This document shows, in pieces, positions 24,917 through 32,793 of a stretch of DNA of 64,000 nt. The notes beneath the pieces are model-generated. The model was given only the letters and a program-made list of their open reading frames with translations, ran no database searches and was not told where the DNA came from. Where the stretch lies: positions 124,001-188,000 of the forward strand of contig CAIJOA010000048.1 of assembly GCA_903822185.1 (NCBI GenBank), given 5' to 3'. Position 1 is the stretch's first letter. Each line of letters begins with the position of its first letter. The position numbers were made by a program, and so were the translations under genes. This stretch comes from an uncultured Rhodospirillales bacterium (lineage in GTDB: Bacteria; Pseudomonadota; Alphaproteobacteria; ATCC43930; CGMCC-115725).

Positions 24917-25537
24917 ATGCACCATCATTTTAGAAAACTTGAGAAATTGCGCCACGCCATGGGTAGCCACCGTCACGGACGGCGCGGCTTCGGCGGCCCC
25001 TTCGCGGGTGGCTTTGCCGATGGAACGGGCATGGGCGGCGGCGGTTTCCGCACCGGTCGTAAGCTCGGCGCGGCCGATCTGCAGATCGTCATCCTGGCGC
25101 TGCTGAAAGACAAGCCCCGTCACGGCTATGAGGTCATCAAGGCGATCGAAGAGCATTCCGGCGGGTTTTATGTTCCGAGCCCGGGCGTGATCTACCCCGC
25201 CCTCACCTATCTCGAAGAAGTCGGCGAAGCCGTGGTCGAGGTCGAGGGCAACAAAAAGCTCTACAGCGTGACCCCCGAAGGCGAGGCCCGGCTGAAAAAG
25301 GATCAAGAGATCGCCGACGCGATCATGGTCCAGCTCGGCCGCATGGGTCAGAAAATGGACCGGGTCCGCGAAGCCTTCGCAGCGGACGAGGAAGATGCGA
25401 CCGGCACCATCGACGTGCGGACCGCCGTCCATGGCTTGCGGATGGCGCTACGCTCGAAGAAATCGGCATCGAACGAAGAGCGCCAGCGGGTTCTCGAGAT
25501 CCTGCAGCGCGCGACCAAGGAAATCCTCGGGTCGTAA
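24917..25537 (+). CDS. PadR family transcriptional regulator with His/Gly-rich N-terminus
   Basis: A 206-residue DNA-binding protein. After an unusual 50-residue leader rich in His, Arg and Gly (starts MHHHFRKLEK; later GGGFRTG) comes the PadR winged helix: LQIVILALLKDKPRHGYEVIKAI, then PSPGVIYPALTYLEEVG with wing GNKKLYSVTPEG. A C-terminal helical dimerisation region ends the protein. PadR repressors respond to phenolic acids or drugs, and the His-rich leader could bind metal. The autoregulatory operator sits upstream. ATG 24917 follows AGGAG at 24901. The divergent binding-protein gene is the nearest possible other target. Confidence 0.92.
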   Translation: MHHHFRKLEKLRHAMGSHRHGRRGFGGPFAGGFADGTGMGGGGFRTGRKLGAADLQIVILALLKDKPRHGYEVIKAIEEHSGGFYVPSPGVIYPALTYLEEVGEAVVEVEGNKKLYSVTPEGEARLKKDQEIADAIMVQLGRMGQKMDRVREAFAADEEDATGTIDVRTAVHGLRMALRSKKSASNEERQRVLEILQRATKEILGS

Positions 25538-25551
25538 CCGATAGCCAGGGT

Positions 25552-25577
25552 GGCTGCCGCGATGAAACGCGGCAGCC
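25552..25577. terminator. strong hairpin between convergent genes, no T-tract
   Basis: A perfect 10-bp stem (GGCTGCCGCG / CGCGGCAGCC) with a 6-base loop, 14 bases after the PadR stop. Neither strand has a T-run after it, so it is either a factor-dependent terminator or an mRNA 3' stabiliser. Confidence 0.45.
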
Positions 25578-25601
25578 GGCCCCTCGGCTTCGTCGGATTT
25601 C

Positions 25602-26234
25602 TTAGTAAGCGATCATGCTCATTTTGGTCAGCGTCGTATTGGCGCTGATCGTCGGGCCATTCGCCAGGTTCCACGCCGTGAACTGTTCCTGATACAGATT
25701 CGGCGCGGACATGCCTTCCACCGGCACGATCACCTTGTAACCACGCATCGCCGCATCGCTGGCCGTATAAAGCACCGCGCCATTGGCGACGGTACCGACG
25801 ACGATGACGGTCTTGATCCCCTTATCTTTGAGGATCTTGTCCAATTCGGGATTGGTGAACTTGTTGGCCGGCGCGTTGACGTTAGGCTCGTTGCCGGTCG
25901 GGGCGACTTCCTTCAACGTGTCGGCCATCGTCGCACCCGGAAAGGTGCTATAGACAACCGTTAGCCCATGCGAGCGCGCATCGGCCAGCATCTTCTGAAT
26001 CGCCGGCAGCGAAGCGACGCAGCGGGGACGCTGATCGTTACAGCTCTGCTTGAGGATATCGAGCACGAGAAGCGCCGTCGTTTTCGGATCGACCGTCGCC
26101 GGCTTGAGCTCGGGCGCGGCGGGCGCTTTCACGTTCGTCCAATCTTCGATCACGGTTTGCGCGGCTGCCGGCTGCACCGCCGCCACGAAGACGGCGCCGG
26201 CCGCAACGATCGCAAATTTCAAGAATGCACCCAC
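25602..26234 (-). CDS. exported isochorismatase-fold protein lacking the catalytic cysteine
   Basis: A 210-residue protein with a signal peptide (about 1-25, ending PAAAQ) and an isochorismatase-like Rossmann fold. Of the hydrolase triad, Asp59 (LLVLDIL) and Lys125 (APANKFTNPEL) are visible. The cysteine position in the VVGTVANGAVLYTASDAA motif is Ala153, so thiol amidase chemistry is not expected. True isochorismatases also lack this Cys but are not exported. The open frame begins at 26378, but GTG 26234 has GGGAGG just upstream and starts the signal peptide. It is divergent from an exported dienelactone-hydrolase-like gene. Confidence 0.83.
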   Translation of the reverse strand: MGAFLKFAIVAAGAVFVAAVQPAAAQTVIEDWTNVKAPAAPELKPATVDPKTTALLVLDILKQSCNDQRPRCVASLPAIQKMLADARSHGLTVVYSTFPGATMADTLKEVAPTGNEPNVNAPANKFTNPELDKILKDKGIKTVIVVGTVANGAVLYTASDAAMRGYKVIVPVEGMSAPNLYQEQFTAWNLANGPTISANTTLTKMSMIAY

Positions 26235-26271
26235 GAAACCCTCCCGCAAAATAATCGTTCTCTCGGGCGGG

Positions 26272-26300
26272 ATCGTGTCGGCGGCACTGTCCGCTGTCAA
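26272..26300 (-). promoter_or_regulatory. possible promoter of the isochorismatase-fold gene
   Basis: On the minus strand TTGACA (26300-26295), a 17-base spacer and a weak -10 CACGAT (26277-26272), about 38 bases before GTG 26234. Confidence 0.4.
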
Positions 26301-26409
26301 ATCAACCGCGATCACAAAGGATGGAGGCCGACGATCTCTGCTTGGGCTCCAACGGCGGATGTGCCACCCTAGCCGCAATCAAAAACGTCACCACCTGGGG
26401 AGATCACGC

Positions 26410-27198
26410 ATGAAGACGCTCAGCCTATCCGTTCTCGCCGTCGCCGCCGCCCTATCCTTCACGTCAAGCCATGCGCAGGCTGCGATCAAAGTTCAGACCG
26501 TCGATTACAAGCAAGGCGACACCACGCTCGAAGGCTGGCTCGTTTATGACGATGCCAAGCAGGGCAAGCGCCCCGGCGTTGTGGTCTATCCCACCTGGAA
26601 TGGCCCCAGCGCCGACGAGAAAGGCCGGGCGCAGATGCTGGCGAAAATGGGGTATGTCGCCTTCGTCGCCGACCTTTACGGCAAGGGCATTCGTCCGCAA
26701 GGGTTCAAAGACGCCTCGGCCGAAGCCGGCAAATATATGAAAGACCGGACTCTGCTGCGCCAACGCGCCGAGGCAGGCTTCGAACAACTGCGCAAAAATC
26801 CGATGGTCGATACCAAGAAGATAGTCGCGATCGGTTATTGCTTCGGCGGCGCCGGCGCGCTCGATCTCGCCCGCGGCGGTGCGCCGGTCCTTGCCACCGT
26901 GACCTTCCATGGCGACCTGACATCGCCGACGCCCGAAGACGACAAGAACATCAAAGGCCGCGTCCTCGTCCTACACGGCGCCGACGATCCGGTCGTCGGT
27001 CCCAAAGAACAGGACGCGTTCAAGAAAGAAATGACCGACGCCAAAGTCGATTGGGAACTCGTGCTCTATAGCGGCGCGGTCCATTCTTTCACCCAGAAGA
27101 GCGCCGGCAACGACAATTCGAAGGGTGCCGCCTATAACGAAAAGGCGGATAAGCGTTCGTGGGACGATCTGACGCGCCTGCTCAAACAGACGCTCTGA
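26410..27198 (+). CDS. exported dienelactone hydrolase family protein
   Basis: A 262-residue protein with a signal peptide (about 1-25, SSHAQA) and a DLH alpha/beta hydrolase domain. The nucleophile elbow GYCFGG gives Cys144, the acid is in HGADDPVVGP (Asp192 or Asp193), and His225 is in GAVHSFTQ, the Cys-Asp-His triad of dienelactone hydrolases. It would hydrolyse a lactone or ester outside the cytoplasm, which is not where ortho-cleavage normally runs. The open frame starts at 26050, but ATG 26410 has GGGGAG before it and begins the signal peptide. Confidence 0.9.
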   Translation: MKTLSLSVLAVAAALSFTSSHAQAAIKVQTVDYKQGDTTLEGWLVYDDAKQGKRPGVVVYPTWNGPSADEKGRAQMLAKMGYVAFVADLYGKGIRPQGFKDASAEAGKYMKDRTLLRQRAEAGFEQLRKNPMVDTKKIVAIGYCFGGAGALDLARGGAPVLATVTFHGDLTSPTPEDDKNIKGRVLVLHGADDPVVGPKEQDAFKKEMTDAKVDWELVLYSGAVHSFTQKSAGNDNSKGAAYNEKADKRSWDDLTRLLKQTL

Positions 27199-27216
27199 TC
27201 TTTTCCACAAAACGAA

Positions 27217-27250
27217 ACGGCGCGCCGGGAACCCGACGCGCCGTTTTTTT
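27217..27250. terminator. rho-independent terminator after the DLH gene
   Basis: Stem ACGGCGCG / CGCGCCGT with a 12-base loop, then seven T residues. It lies between convergent genes, and its T-run touches the stop codon of the binding-protein gene ending at 27249. Confidence 0.88.
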
Positions 27251-28247
27251 ATGGCAGGCGCGTCACCGCCTCGGTGACGATCGACAGATCGGTCATCTGC
27301 TTCACGTCGATCGTCTTCTTGAGTAGGCCGAGCTGGGCTTGGATATCGATCGAATGCTGCAGGGCGTCGAGATTCGGTAGGCCGCGCGGATCGCGGAAAT
27401 AATCCGACTTCGTATAGAGATACCCGTCGTAGGTCTCGGGCGGCTGTTTGGTGAAGGCCGAGATGATCGCTAGGGATTCCGTCCGGTTCGCCGGGTCCAT
27501 GAACCAGCGTTCCGCCCGATAGAAGTCTTCGACGAAATCAACCAATGCCGCGTGATTTTTCTGCAAGAAATCCGCGCGCGCGACCCAGAAAATCTTCTGT
27601 GTCGGCCCCATCGCGTCCTTGCCCGTAAAGAGCGTATGGGCGAACTGGTTCAGTTCCGGATCGAAGGCAAAAGGAGGAATCGCGACGACGAGGTCGGCTT
27701 TCTGTTCTTTGAGAAACGACTTCATGTTCGGATAGGCGACCTGGATGATGGTCGCATCCTTCGCCGGATCCATCTTGTGCTGAACGAGCATCGCCCGAAG
27801 CGCGATGTCGCTGGCCGCGCCGAAGCCGGTCGAGGCAAGAACCTTGCCCTTCAAATCCTCGACCGATTTGATCGCGCTGTCGTTGCGAATTTTGAATTCG
27901 TCGGTGTAATAGCCAGGCGCGCCGTCCTGCGATTCGTCGGCAATGACGCGCAGATCGGTCATGCCGGCATTGAGTACCGCGATCGGGAAGCTGGAGAAAG
28001 CCAGCGCGGCAATGTCGATTTCCTTCGCCGCCAGGGCGGTGATCATCTGCGGGCTGGCCGCGATACGGACCGCCCCAAAGGCATAGGATTTGCCGTTATG
28101 TTTGGCGAGATCGGGCTTGGTGAAAATCACCGGCGCGAGTTCACCCGGCATCACCGACCAACCCAGCCGAACCGGCACGGGCTCGTCTGCCAAAGCAGCG
28201 TTCGCCATCAAAGTGAGGACCGCGACCGCCGCCATTCGCAAGCGCAT
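27249..28247 (-). CDS. NMT1-type solute-binding protein in the MetE-like operon
   Basis: A 332-residue exported protein (signal peptide about 1-20, NAALA), paralogous to the pair at 22735 and 23749: VPVRLGWSVMPGELAPVIF, ALAAKEIDIAALAFSSFPIAVLNAGM, SVEDLKGKVLASTGFG, AYPNMKSFLKEQKADL. It is the third gene of a minus-strand unit with two MetE-like enzymes (9- and 11-base gaps), and no ABC ATPase or permease is present. ATG 28247 follows a consensus AGGAGG; the longer frame upstream is not used. It may deliver the substrate of the two enzymes. Confidence 0.88.
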   Translation of the reverse strand: MRLRMAAVAVLTLMANAALADEPVPVRLGWSVMPGELAPVIFTKPDLAKHNGKSYAFGAVRIAASPQMITALAAKEIDIAALAFSSFPIAVLNAGMTDLRVIADESQDGAPGYYTDEFKIRNDSAIKSVEDLKGKVLASTGFGAASDIALRAMLVQHKMDPAKDATIIQVAYPNMKSFLKEQKADLVVAIPPFAFDPELNQFAHTLFTGKDAMGPTQKIFWVARADFLQKNHAALVDFVEDFYRAERWFMDPANRTESLAIISAFTKQPPETYDGYLYTKSDYFRDPRGLPNLDALQHSIDIQAQLGLLKKTIDVKQMTDLSIVTEAVTRLP

Positions 28248-28258
28248 GATCCGGCCTC

Positions 28259-29299
28259 CTAATCGAGCGCGGCAGCTTGCGCATGGACGCGCAGCAACTC
28301 GGGAATCGTATCCGCTTTCCGGCGGCCCATGCCGCATTCGGTGGCGAGCGAGAAGGTCTTCAGATGCTTGCGTGCGGTCGCAAGGCGCTTTTTGACGCCA
28401 TCGATACCGCCGGTCAGATGCAGGAGGCCGAGGGCGATTTCGGTTTCCGGCGCGAGATCGAGATTTTTCAGCGGTGCGAAATAAGCATCGTCATCGCGGT
28501 CGCGCGGCACCGGCATATGGATGAGATTGATCGGTCGTGTCATCGCACGGCGCAGACGGTTGGCCATATCCGCCATGTCTCCCATGTCGATCGGCTCGAC
28601 CGAATGACGATGATTGTTATCGCCGTAACAGAAATGGAACATGAGATCGATGTCGGCAGGCACATGATTGCCGAGCTTGGCCAGAATCGCGGTAAAGGTC
28701 GCTGCGATCTCTTCCTTGCTGCCGCCGTGAATGCCGGTCTCGACATTTTGCAGCGTTTTGAATACAGCCGATGCCGCGTCGAATTGGAAAGCCAGGTCTT
28801 GATGCGGAATGGCGGCAGCGATCTTATCGACCTCGCGGCGGACGGCGTCGTCGAAGACCGGCTCGATCGTCGGCAATAAATCTTCGGTGATATGCGAGCG
28901 CACCGCCGAATGGGCCGGCGCGAAATCGACCTGGAACTTGGTGCCGACAGGAACCTTGCCCGCGTCGCGCAAGCGCCGGAACACCGCGTAGGACTCACGG
29001 GCGAAATCGGCGTAAGGAAGATTATCGACGCGCACGTCCTTGGCCAGCATCCCGGCCTTCATCCGGTAGCGGCGATGCGCCGTCGCGCCTTCGTGAACCT
29101 TCCAGGTTTCGCTCGATAATTCGAGCGCGGGGTTCTGACCGAAAATCCGCGCCAGCCATCCGACCCAGGAATTGCGCTCGCCGGTTTCGCCGTCGGGCAT
29201 GCGTTTGACCGCAGCGCCGAGCACGCTCCCGAGGGTCGTGAAAACTTCCTCGGAATCCTTCAGCGGCATGCTGCCGACGATGTGAATTTGATGCGTCAT
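28259..29299 (-). CDS. MetE/UROD-superfamily methyltransferase-like protein
   Basis: A 346-residue TIM-barrel protein resembling the C-terminal catalytic half of cobalamin-independent methionine synthase. Likely zinc ligands are the His and Cys of MFHFCYGD and the Cys of ATECGMGRR near the C-terminus. It opens with IVGSMPLKDSEEVF and PDGETGERNSWVG, unlike authentic MetE, and lacks the folate-binding N-terminal half. It could move an alkyl group to a thiol other than homocysteine, as coenzyme-M epoxide transferases of this superfamily do. It is the middle gene of the three-gene unit. Confidence 0.76.
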   Translation of the reverse strand: MTHQIHIVGSMPLKDSEEVFTTLGSVLGAAVKRMPDGETGERNSWVGWLARIFGQNPALELSSETWKVHEGATAHRRYRMKAGMLAKDVRVDNLPYADFARESYAVFRRLRDAGKVPVGTKFQVDFAPAHSAVRSHITEDLLPTIEPVFDDAVRREVDKIAAAIPHQDLAFQFDAASAVFKTLQNVETGIHGGSKEEIAATFTAILAKLGNHVPADIDLMFHFCYGDNNHRHSVEPIDMGDMADMANRLRRAMTRPINLIHMPVPRDRDDDAYFAPLKNLDLAPETEIALGLLHLTGGIDGVKKRLATARKHLKTFSLATECGMGRRKADTIPELLRVHAQAAALD

Positions 29300-29308
29300 C
29301 GGCTGCTC

Positions 29309-30427
29309 CTAGTTTTTCCAGACGTCGCGCGCCACCGAGACAATGCGTTCCAGCTTTTGCGTCTGGACATCGTAGGTCATCGGCGAAGCGGAAAAACCGC
29401 AGGAGAAGCCGCATTGCGCGCCCAGCGCCAGACGATCCAGCGGCATGAACTTCGTCGCTTCGTTGATCCGCTGCTTCAATTCGTCGGCGGTTTCGATGCG
29501 CGGGCTCTTGGTCGAAACCAATCCCAGCATCGCGATCTTGTCCTTGGGCATGAAACGCAGCGGCTCGAAATCGCCGGCGCGCGGTGAATCATATTCCAGC
29601 AGATAAGCCTTGGCCTTCACCGTGCCGAAAATGATTTCAGCGACCGCATCGTAGCCCGCTTGTGCCTGCCAGAGGCCGTGATTGTTGCCGCGGCAATGAT
29701 GGATCGCGACGTGCATTCCTGCCGGTGCGCCGTCGATGATACGGTTGATGACATCGGCATATTTGAGCGTCAGTTTCTTCCAGTCCTCCCCGCGCTTGCG
29801 CACGACGTCCTGGATGATCGGATCGGCCAGCTTGGGCATGCAGGTCTCGTCGATCTGGACATAGCTGCAGCCGGCATCGCCCAGCGCCTTCAGCTCGGCA
29901 TGGTAAGCGGCGATCATGTCGTTCCAGAACAGTTCAACGTCGGGATAGACGGCCTTGTTGATGCCCGTCGTGCCGGCGAAAAGATGAACCTGCGTCGGCG
30001 CGGGGATCGTGACCTTTGGCACCGCCGTCGTCACCGACTTGAGAAACTTGAACGCCTCGACATTGACCGAGGATTTCCAGGTGATCTTGCCGGCGACGAC
30101 CGCCTTGGTCGCCGGCACGGTGCCGCCGTGATCGTCGTGATAGACGAGATCTTCGCTCTTGCGCTGCTGCAGATCGACGCCGATCGGATTGAGAAATTCG
30201 GTGAGGTAGGTGCTGCGGCGGAATTCGCCATCCGTCACCACCGGCAGCCCGATCTCTTCCTGCATCGCCACGACCTCGCGCACCGCCTTGTCTTCCAGCG
30301 CATGTAGTTCGGCGACCGGCTTGTTCCCGGCCAGCCATTCCTGGCGCGCCTTAATCAGCCAGTCGGGCCGAACGAGGCTGCCGACATGATCGGCGCGGAA
30401 TGGGGGTTTTTGCTGGGTCGTCGTCAT
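29309..30427 (-). CDS. cobalamin-independent methionine synthase II-like protein
   Basis: A 372-residue MetE C-terminal-type enzyme. It has RADHVGSLVRP at the N-terminus, TDGEFRRSTY, VQIDETCMPKL, the zinc His-Cys in AIHHCRGN, the Glu of LLEYDSPRAG and the last Cys in GAQCGFSCGF, so all four zinc-site residues of the MetE family are present. The N-terminal MetE half is missing, so methyl-folate need not be the donor. ATG 30427 follows GGGAGG; the open frame begins at 30472. It is first in the unit with the second MetE-like gene and the binding protein, under the promoter at 30474-30503. Confidence 0.88.
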   Translation of the reverse strand: MTTTQQKPPFRADHVGSLVRPDWLIKARQEWLAGNKPVAELHALEDKAVREVVAMQEEIGLPVVTDGEFRRSTYLTEFLNPIGVDLQQRKSEDLVYHDDHGGTVPATKAVVAGKITWKSSVNVEAFKFLKSVTTAVPKVTIPAPTQVHLFAGTTGINKAVYPDVELFWNDMIAAYHAELKALGDAGCSYVQIDETCMPKLADPIIQDVVRKRGEDWKKLTLKYADVINRIIDGAPAGMHVAIHHCRGNNHGLWQAQAGYDAVAEIIFGTVKAKAYLLEYDSPRAGDFEPLRFMPKDKIAMLGLVSTKSPRIETADELKQRINEATKFMPLDRLALGAQCGFSCGFSASPMTYDVQTQKLERIVSVARDVWKN

Positions 30428-30448
30428 GGCGCGTCCTCCCGAGGTCGA

Positions 30449-30478
30449 TTGACCGATATTACGATTTAACATTATTGT
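30449..30478 (+). promoter_or_regulatory. promoter of the IclR gene
   Basis: TTGACC (30449-30454), an 18-base spacer, TATTGT (30473-30478). Its -10 box coincides with that of the opposite promoter at 30474-30503. Confidence 0.55.
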
Positions 30479-30503
30479 ATGAGTGCAGCATCGTTAGAGT
30501 CAA
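30474..30503 (-). promoter_or_regulatory. promoter of the MetE-like/binding-protein operon
   Basis: On the minus strand TTGACT (30503-30498), an 18-base spacer, TACAAT (30479-30474). It is close to consensus and overlaps the IclR promoter back to back, so only one can be occupied at a time. Confidence 0.6.
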
Positions 30504-30515
30504 CGAAAGGCCGAC

Positions 30516-31310
30516 ATGGTCTCCCTCGACCGACGCACCCTCGACCGACGCAAGGGCATCCAATCGATCGAGATCGGCTTTCGCGTCGTCGCGGCTTTGG
30601 AGCGTGCGGGCGCGCCGCAATCGCTGTCGCAGATCGCGCGCGATTGCGGCATGACGCCCAGCAAGGTGCATTTCTATCTCGTCAGCCTCACGCGCGTGGG
30701 CCTGGTCGCTCAAAGTGCGACGGGCGGGCTTTATCGCCTTGGTCCGGCGGCGATGCGGCTGGGGCTTGCTGCCCTGGCGCAGCTCGACATTCTGGAACTG
30801 GCGCGCGAGGAAATGGCGCGGCTGAGCGCAGTTACTGGCAACACCGTGTTCCTTTCGATCTGGAGCGGCAAGGGACCGACCGTCATCAACCGGTTCGACG
30901 GTGAGAAGATCGCGCCGCTGGCGATTCGTGTCGGCGCGGTGATGTCGTTGCTGGGATCGGCGACGGGTCAGGCCTTCCTCGCCTGGCAACCGGAAAGCAT
31001 CACCAAAACCCTGCTGGCGCGCGAGCTTGCTGATGCGGGCAATGCCGATGTCACTGCCACGATCGACCGCGTTCGCGGCAGCGGCCTTTCCGTCATTCAC
31101 GGCATGGTGGTGCCTGGCATCTTCGCGGTCGCCGCACCGATCTTCGATCACGAAGGCGGGCTGCATTGCGTACTGACCGCCATCGACGAGGCGGCGGGCG
31201 CTCACGACGCCCCGACCGAGGTGGCCTACGCGCTCAATGAATCCGCGCGCGCGGTGTCGCGCGCGGCTGGCTATGTCACCAAAGAGGAAGAAGCGGCCGA
31301 ACCGATTTAA
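30516..31310 (+). CDS. IclR family transcriptional regulator
   Basis: A 264-residue regulator: N-terminal winged helix (about 10-75; SLSQIARDCGMTPSKVHFYLVSLTRVGLV, then GLYRLGPAAMRLG) and C-terminal IclR effector domain (FLSIWSGKGPTVINRF, VGAVMSLLGSATGQAFLAW, AVAAPIFDHEGG). IclR proteins control aromatic and acid catabolism and sense pathway metabolites. It is divergent from the MetE-like operon, with overlapping promoters, and is followed after a short gap by an MFS gene; both sides are likely targets. Confidence 0.93.
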   Translation: MVSLDRRTLDRRKGIQSIEIGFRVVAALERAGAPQSLSQIARDCGMTPSKVHFYLVSLTRVGLVAQSATGGLYRLGPAAMRLGLAALAQLDILELAREEMARLSAVTGNTVFLSIWSGKGPTVINRFDGEKIAPLAIRVGAVMSLLGSATGQAFLAWQPESITKTLLARELADAGNADVTATIDRVRGSGLSVIHGMVVPGIFAVAAPIFDHEGGLHCVLTAIDEAAGAHDAPTEVAYALNESARAVSRAAGYVTKEEEAAEPI

Positions 31311-31367
31311 CAGGAGATGGATCAAGAGACGCTGAAAGCGTCCAGTATCCGAACAACGGAGGAAACG

Positions 31368-32773
31368 ATGGTAGAGGGACGTAGAGTCGAGATCGCCGAG
31401 TTGGTCGAGAACCAGAAATTCGGCCGCTATCAGCTCGTGACGCTGATTCTTTGTTTTCTGATCTTGTTCATCGACGGGCTCGATTACAGCGCGGCGAATG
31501 TCGGTGCGCCGGCGATCATTCGCGCCTTTGGTGTCGAACGCAGCGCCATGGGAATGGTCTTCGGCTGGGGCAATTTCGGCATCCTCTGCGGCAGCCTGCT
31601 CTTCGGCTATATTGGCGACCGCTATGGCCGCAAGGTCGGCGCGATTACCGGCGTCCTGACCTATAGCCTTCCGGCGCTTGCCATCTATTTCACCGGCTCG
31701 ATCGAGCATCTCATGGTGCTGCGCTTCTTCGCCGGGCTCGGCATCGGCGGCGTCATTCCCAACACCATTGCGCTACTGACCGAAACCGCACCGAAGAAAT
31801 TCCGGTCGAGCTTCGTCATGCTGTGTTTCATCGGCTATTCCGCCGGCACCGCGGCCATCGCGCAGATCGCGGCGTGGCTCATTCCAACCCATGGCTGGAC
31901 GGTCGTGTTCCTCACCGCCGGCAGCGTCGGCACCCTTCTCGGCTTGTTCCTGCTCTACGCGCTGCCGGAATCGATCCGCTGGGTTGGGCTGCATCAACCG
32001 GGTTCGGCGCGGCTACATGCGATGATTGCACGCTTCGCACCGGATCGCGGTTTCGGTCCCGAGACCGCCTTCTATCTGCATCAGCCGATGCAGGGCGAAA
32101 AGTTCCGGGTGGCTCAGCTGTTCGCCGGCAACCTTAAATGGGTAACGACGCTGCTGTGGCTCGGCTATTTCGCCGAGTCCCTTACCTTCATGACATTCCT
32201 CAGCTGGCTCGGCGTCATCCTCGAGGGCGCCGGTCTCGCGCCGCAGGAAGCATCGCTCGCCTTCTCCTACGCGGCGATCGGCGGCGTCTGTGCCTTGCTG
32301 GTGCTGTCGCGTTTTCTCGACAAGTTCGGGCCGATGGCGACGGTCATCCCAGCACTCTGCGCCGTGGCGCTGCTGATTTATCTCGGTGCCATCGCCGGCT
32401 CCTCGGCGCTCGTGGTGACGTCGGTCGCGGTGCTGGCCATGGCCTGCTGCCAGGGTACGCATAATTCCTTCAACGGCACGGTCGGCGGATTCTATCCGAC
32501 GCAAATCCGTGCCAAGGGCGTCGGGTATGCCAGCGGATTCGGCCGGTTCGCGCTGGTGCTTGGCCCTGTGATCGCGGGCTTTCTGCTATCGGCGCATCTG
32601 CCGATCGCCAAACTGATGTATGTCGTCGCCGCGCCTATCTGGTCGTGTCGGTCGTCTGCTTCGGGCTGGGGCGGCTTTATCGCCAGCGGTTCGCCGCCGG
32701 TGAAGCAGCCGTCGCCGCGTTTCATGACATTCCGGCGGAGGACGGCGCAATGCCGTTGGCGACGAGACAGTAA
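31368..32773 (+). pseudogene. MFS transporter gene with a frameshift near its 3' end
   Basis: An MFS carrier of about 12 helices: LFIDGLDYSAANVGAP in helix 1, GYIGDRYGRKVG in the 2-3 loop, LPESIRW after helix 6. The frame is normal to about 32635. There, in GTCGTCGCCGCGCC-TATCTGG, one base appears to be missing. Read in the next frame, the sequence continues as YLVVSVVCFGLGRLYRQRFAAG and stops at 32773, the ending expected for this family. In the unshifted frame the reading runs on to 32960 through arginine-rich non-coding sequence and overlaps the convergent gcvPB. A recent mutation or an assembly error are both possible. ATG 31368 follows GGAGG with 5-base spacing and is preferred to ATG 31317. 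Confidence 0.8.
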
Positions 32774-32793
32774 GGACGGAAAAGGCGGCGCGG

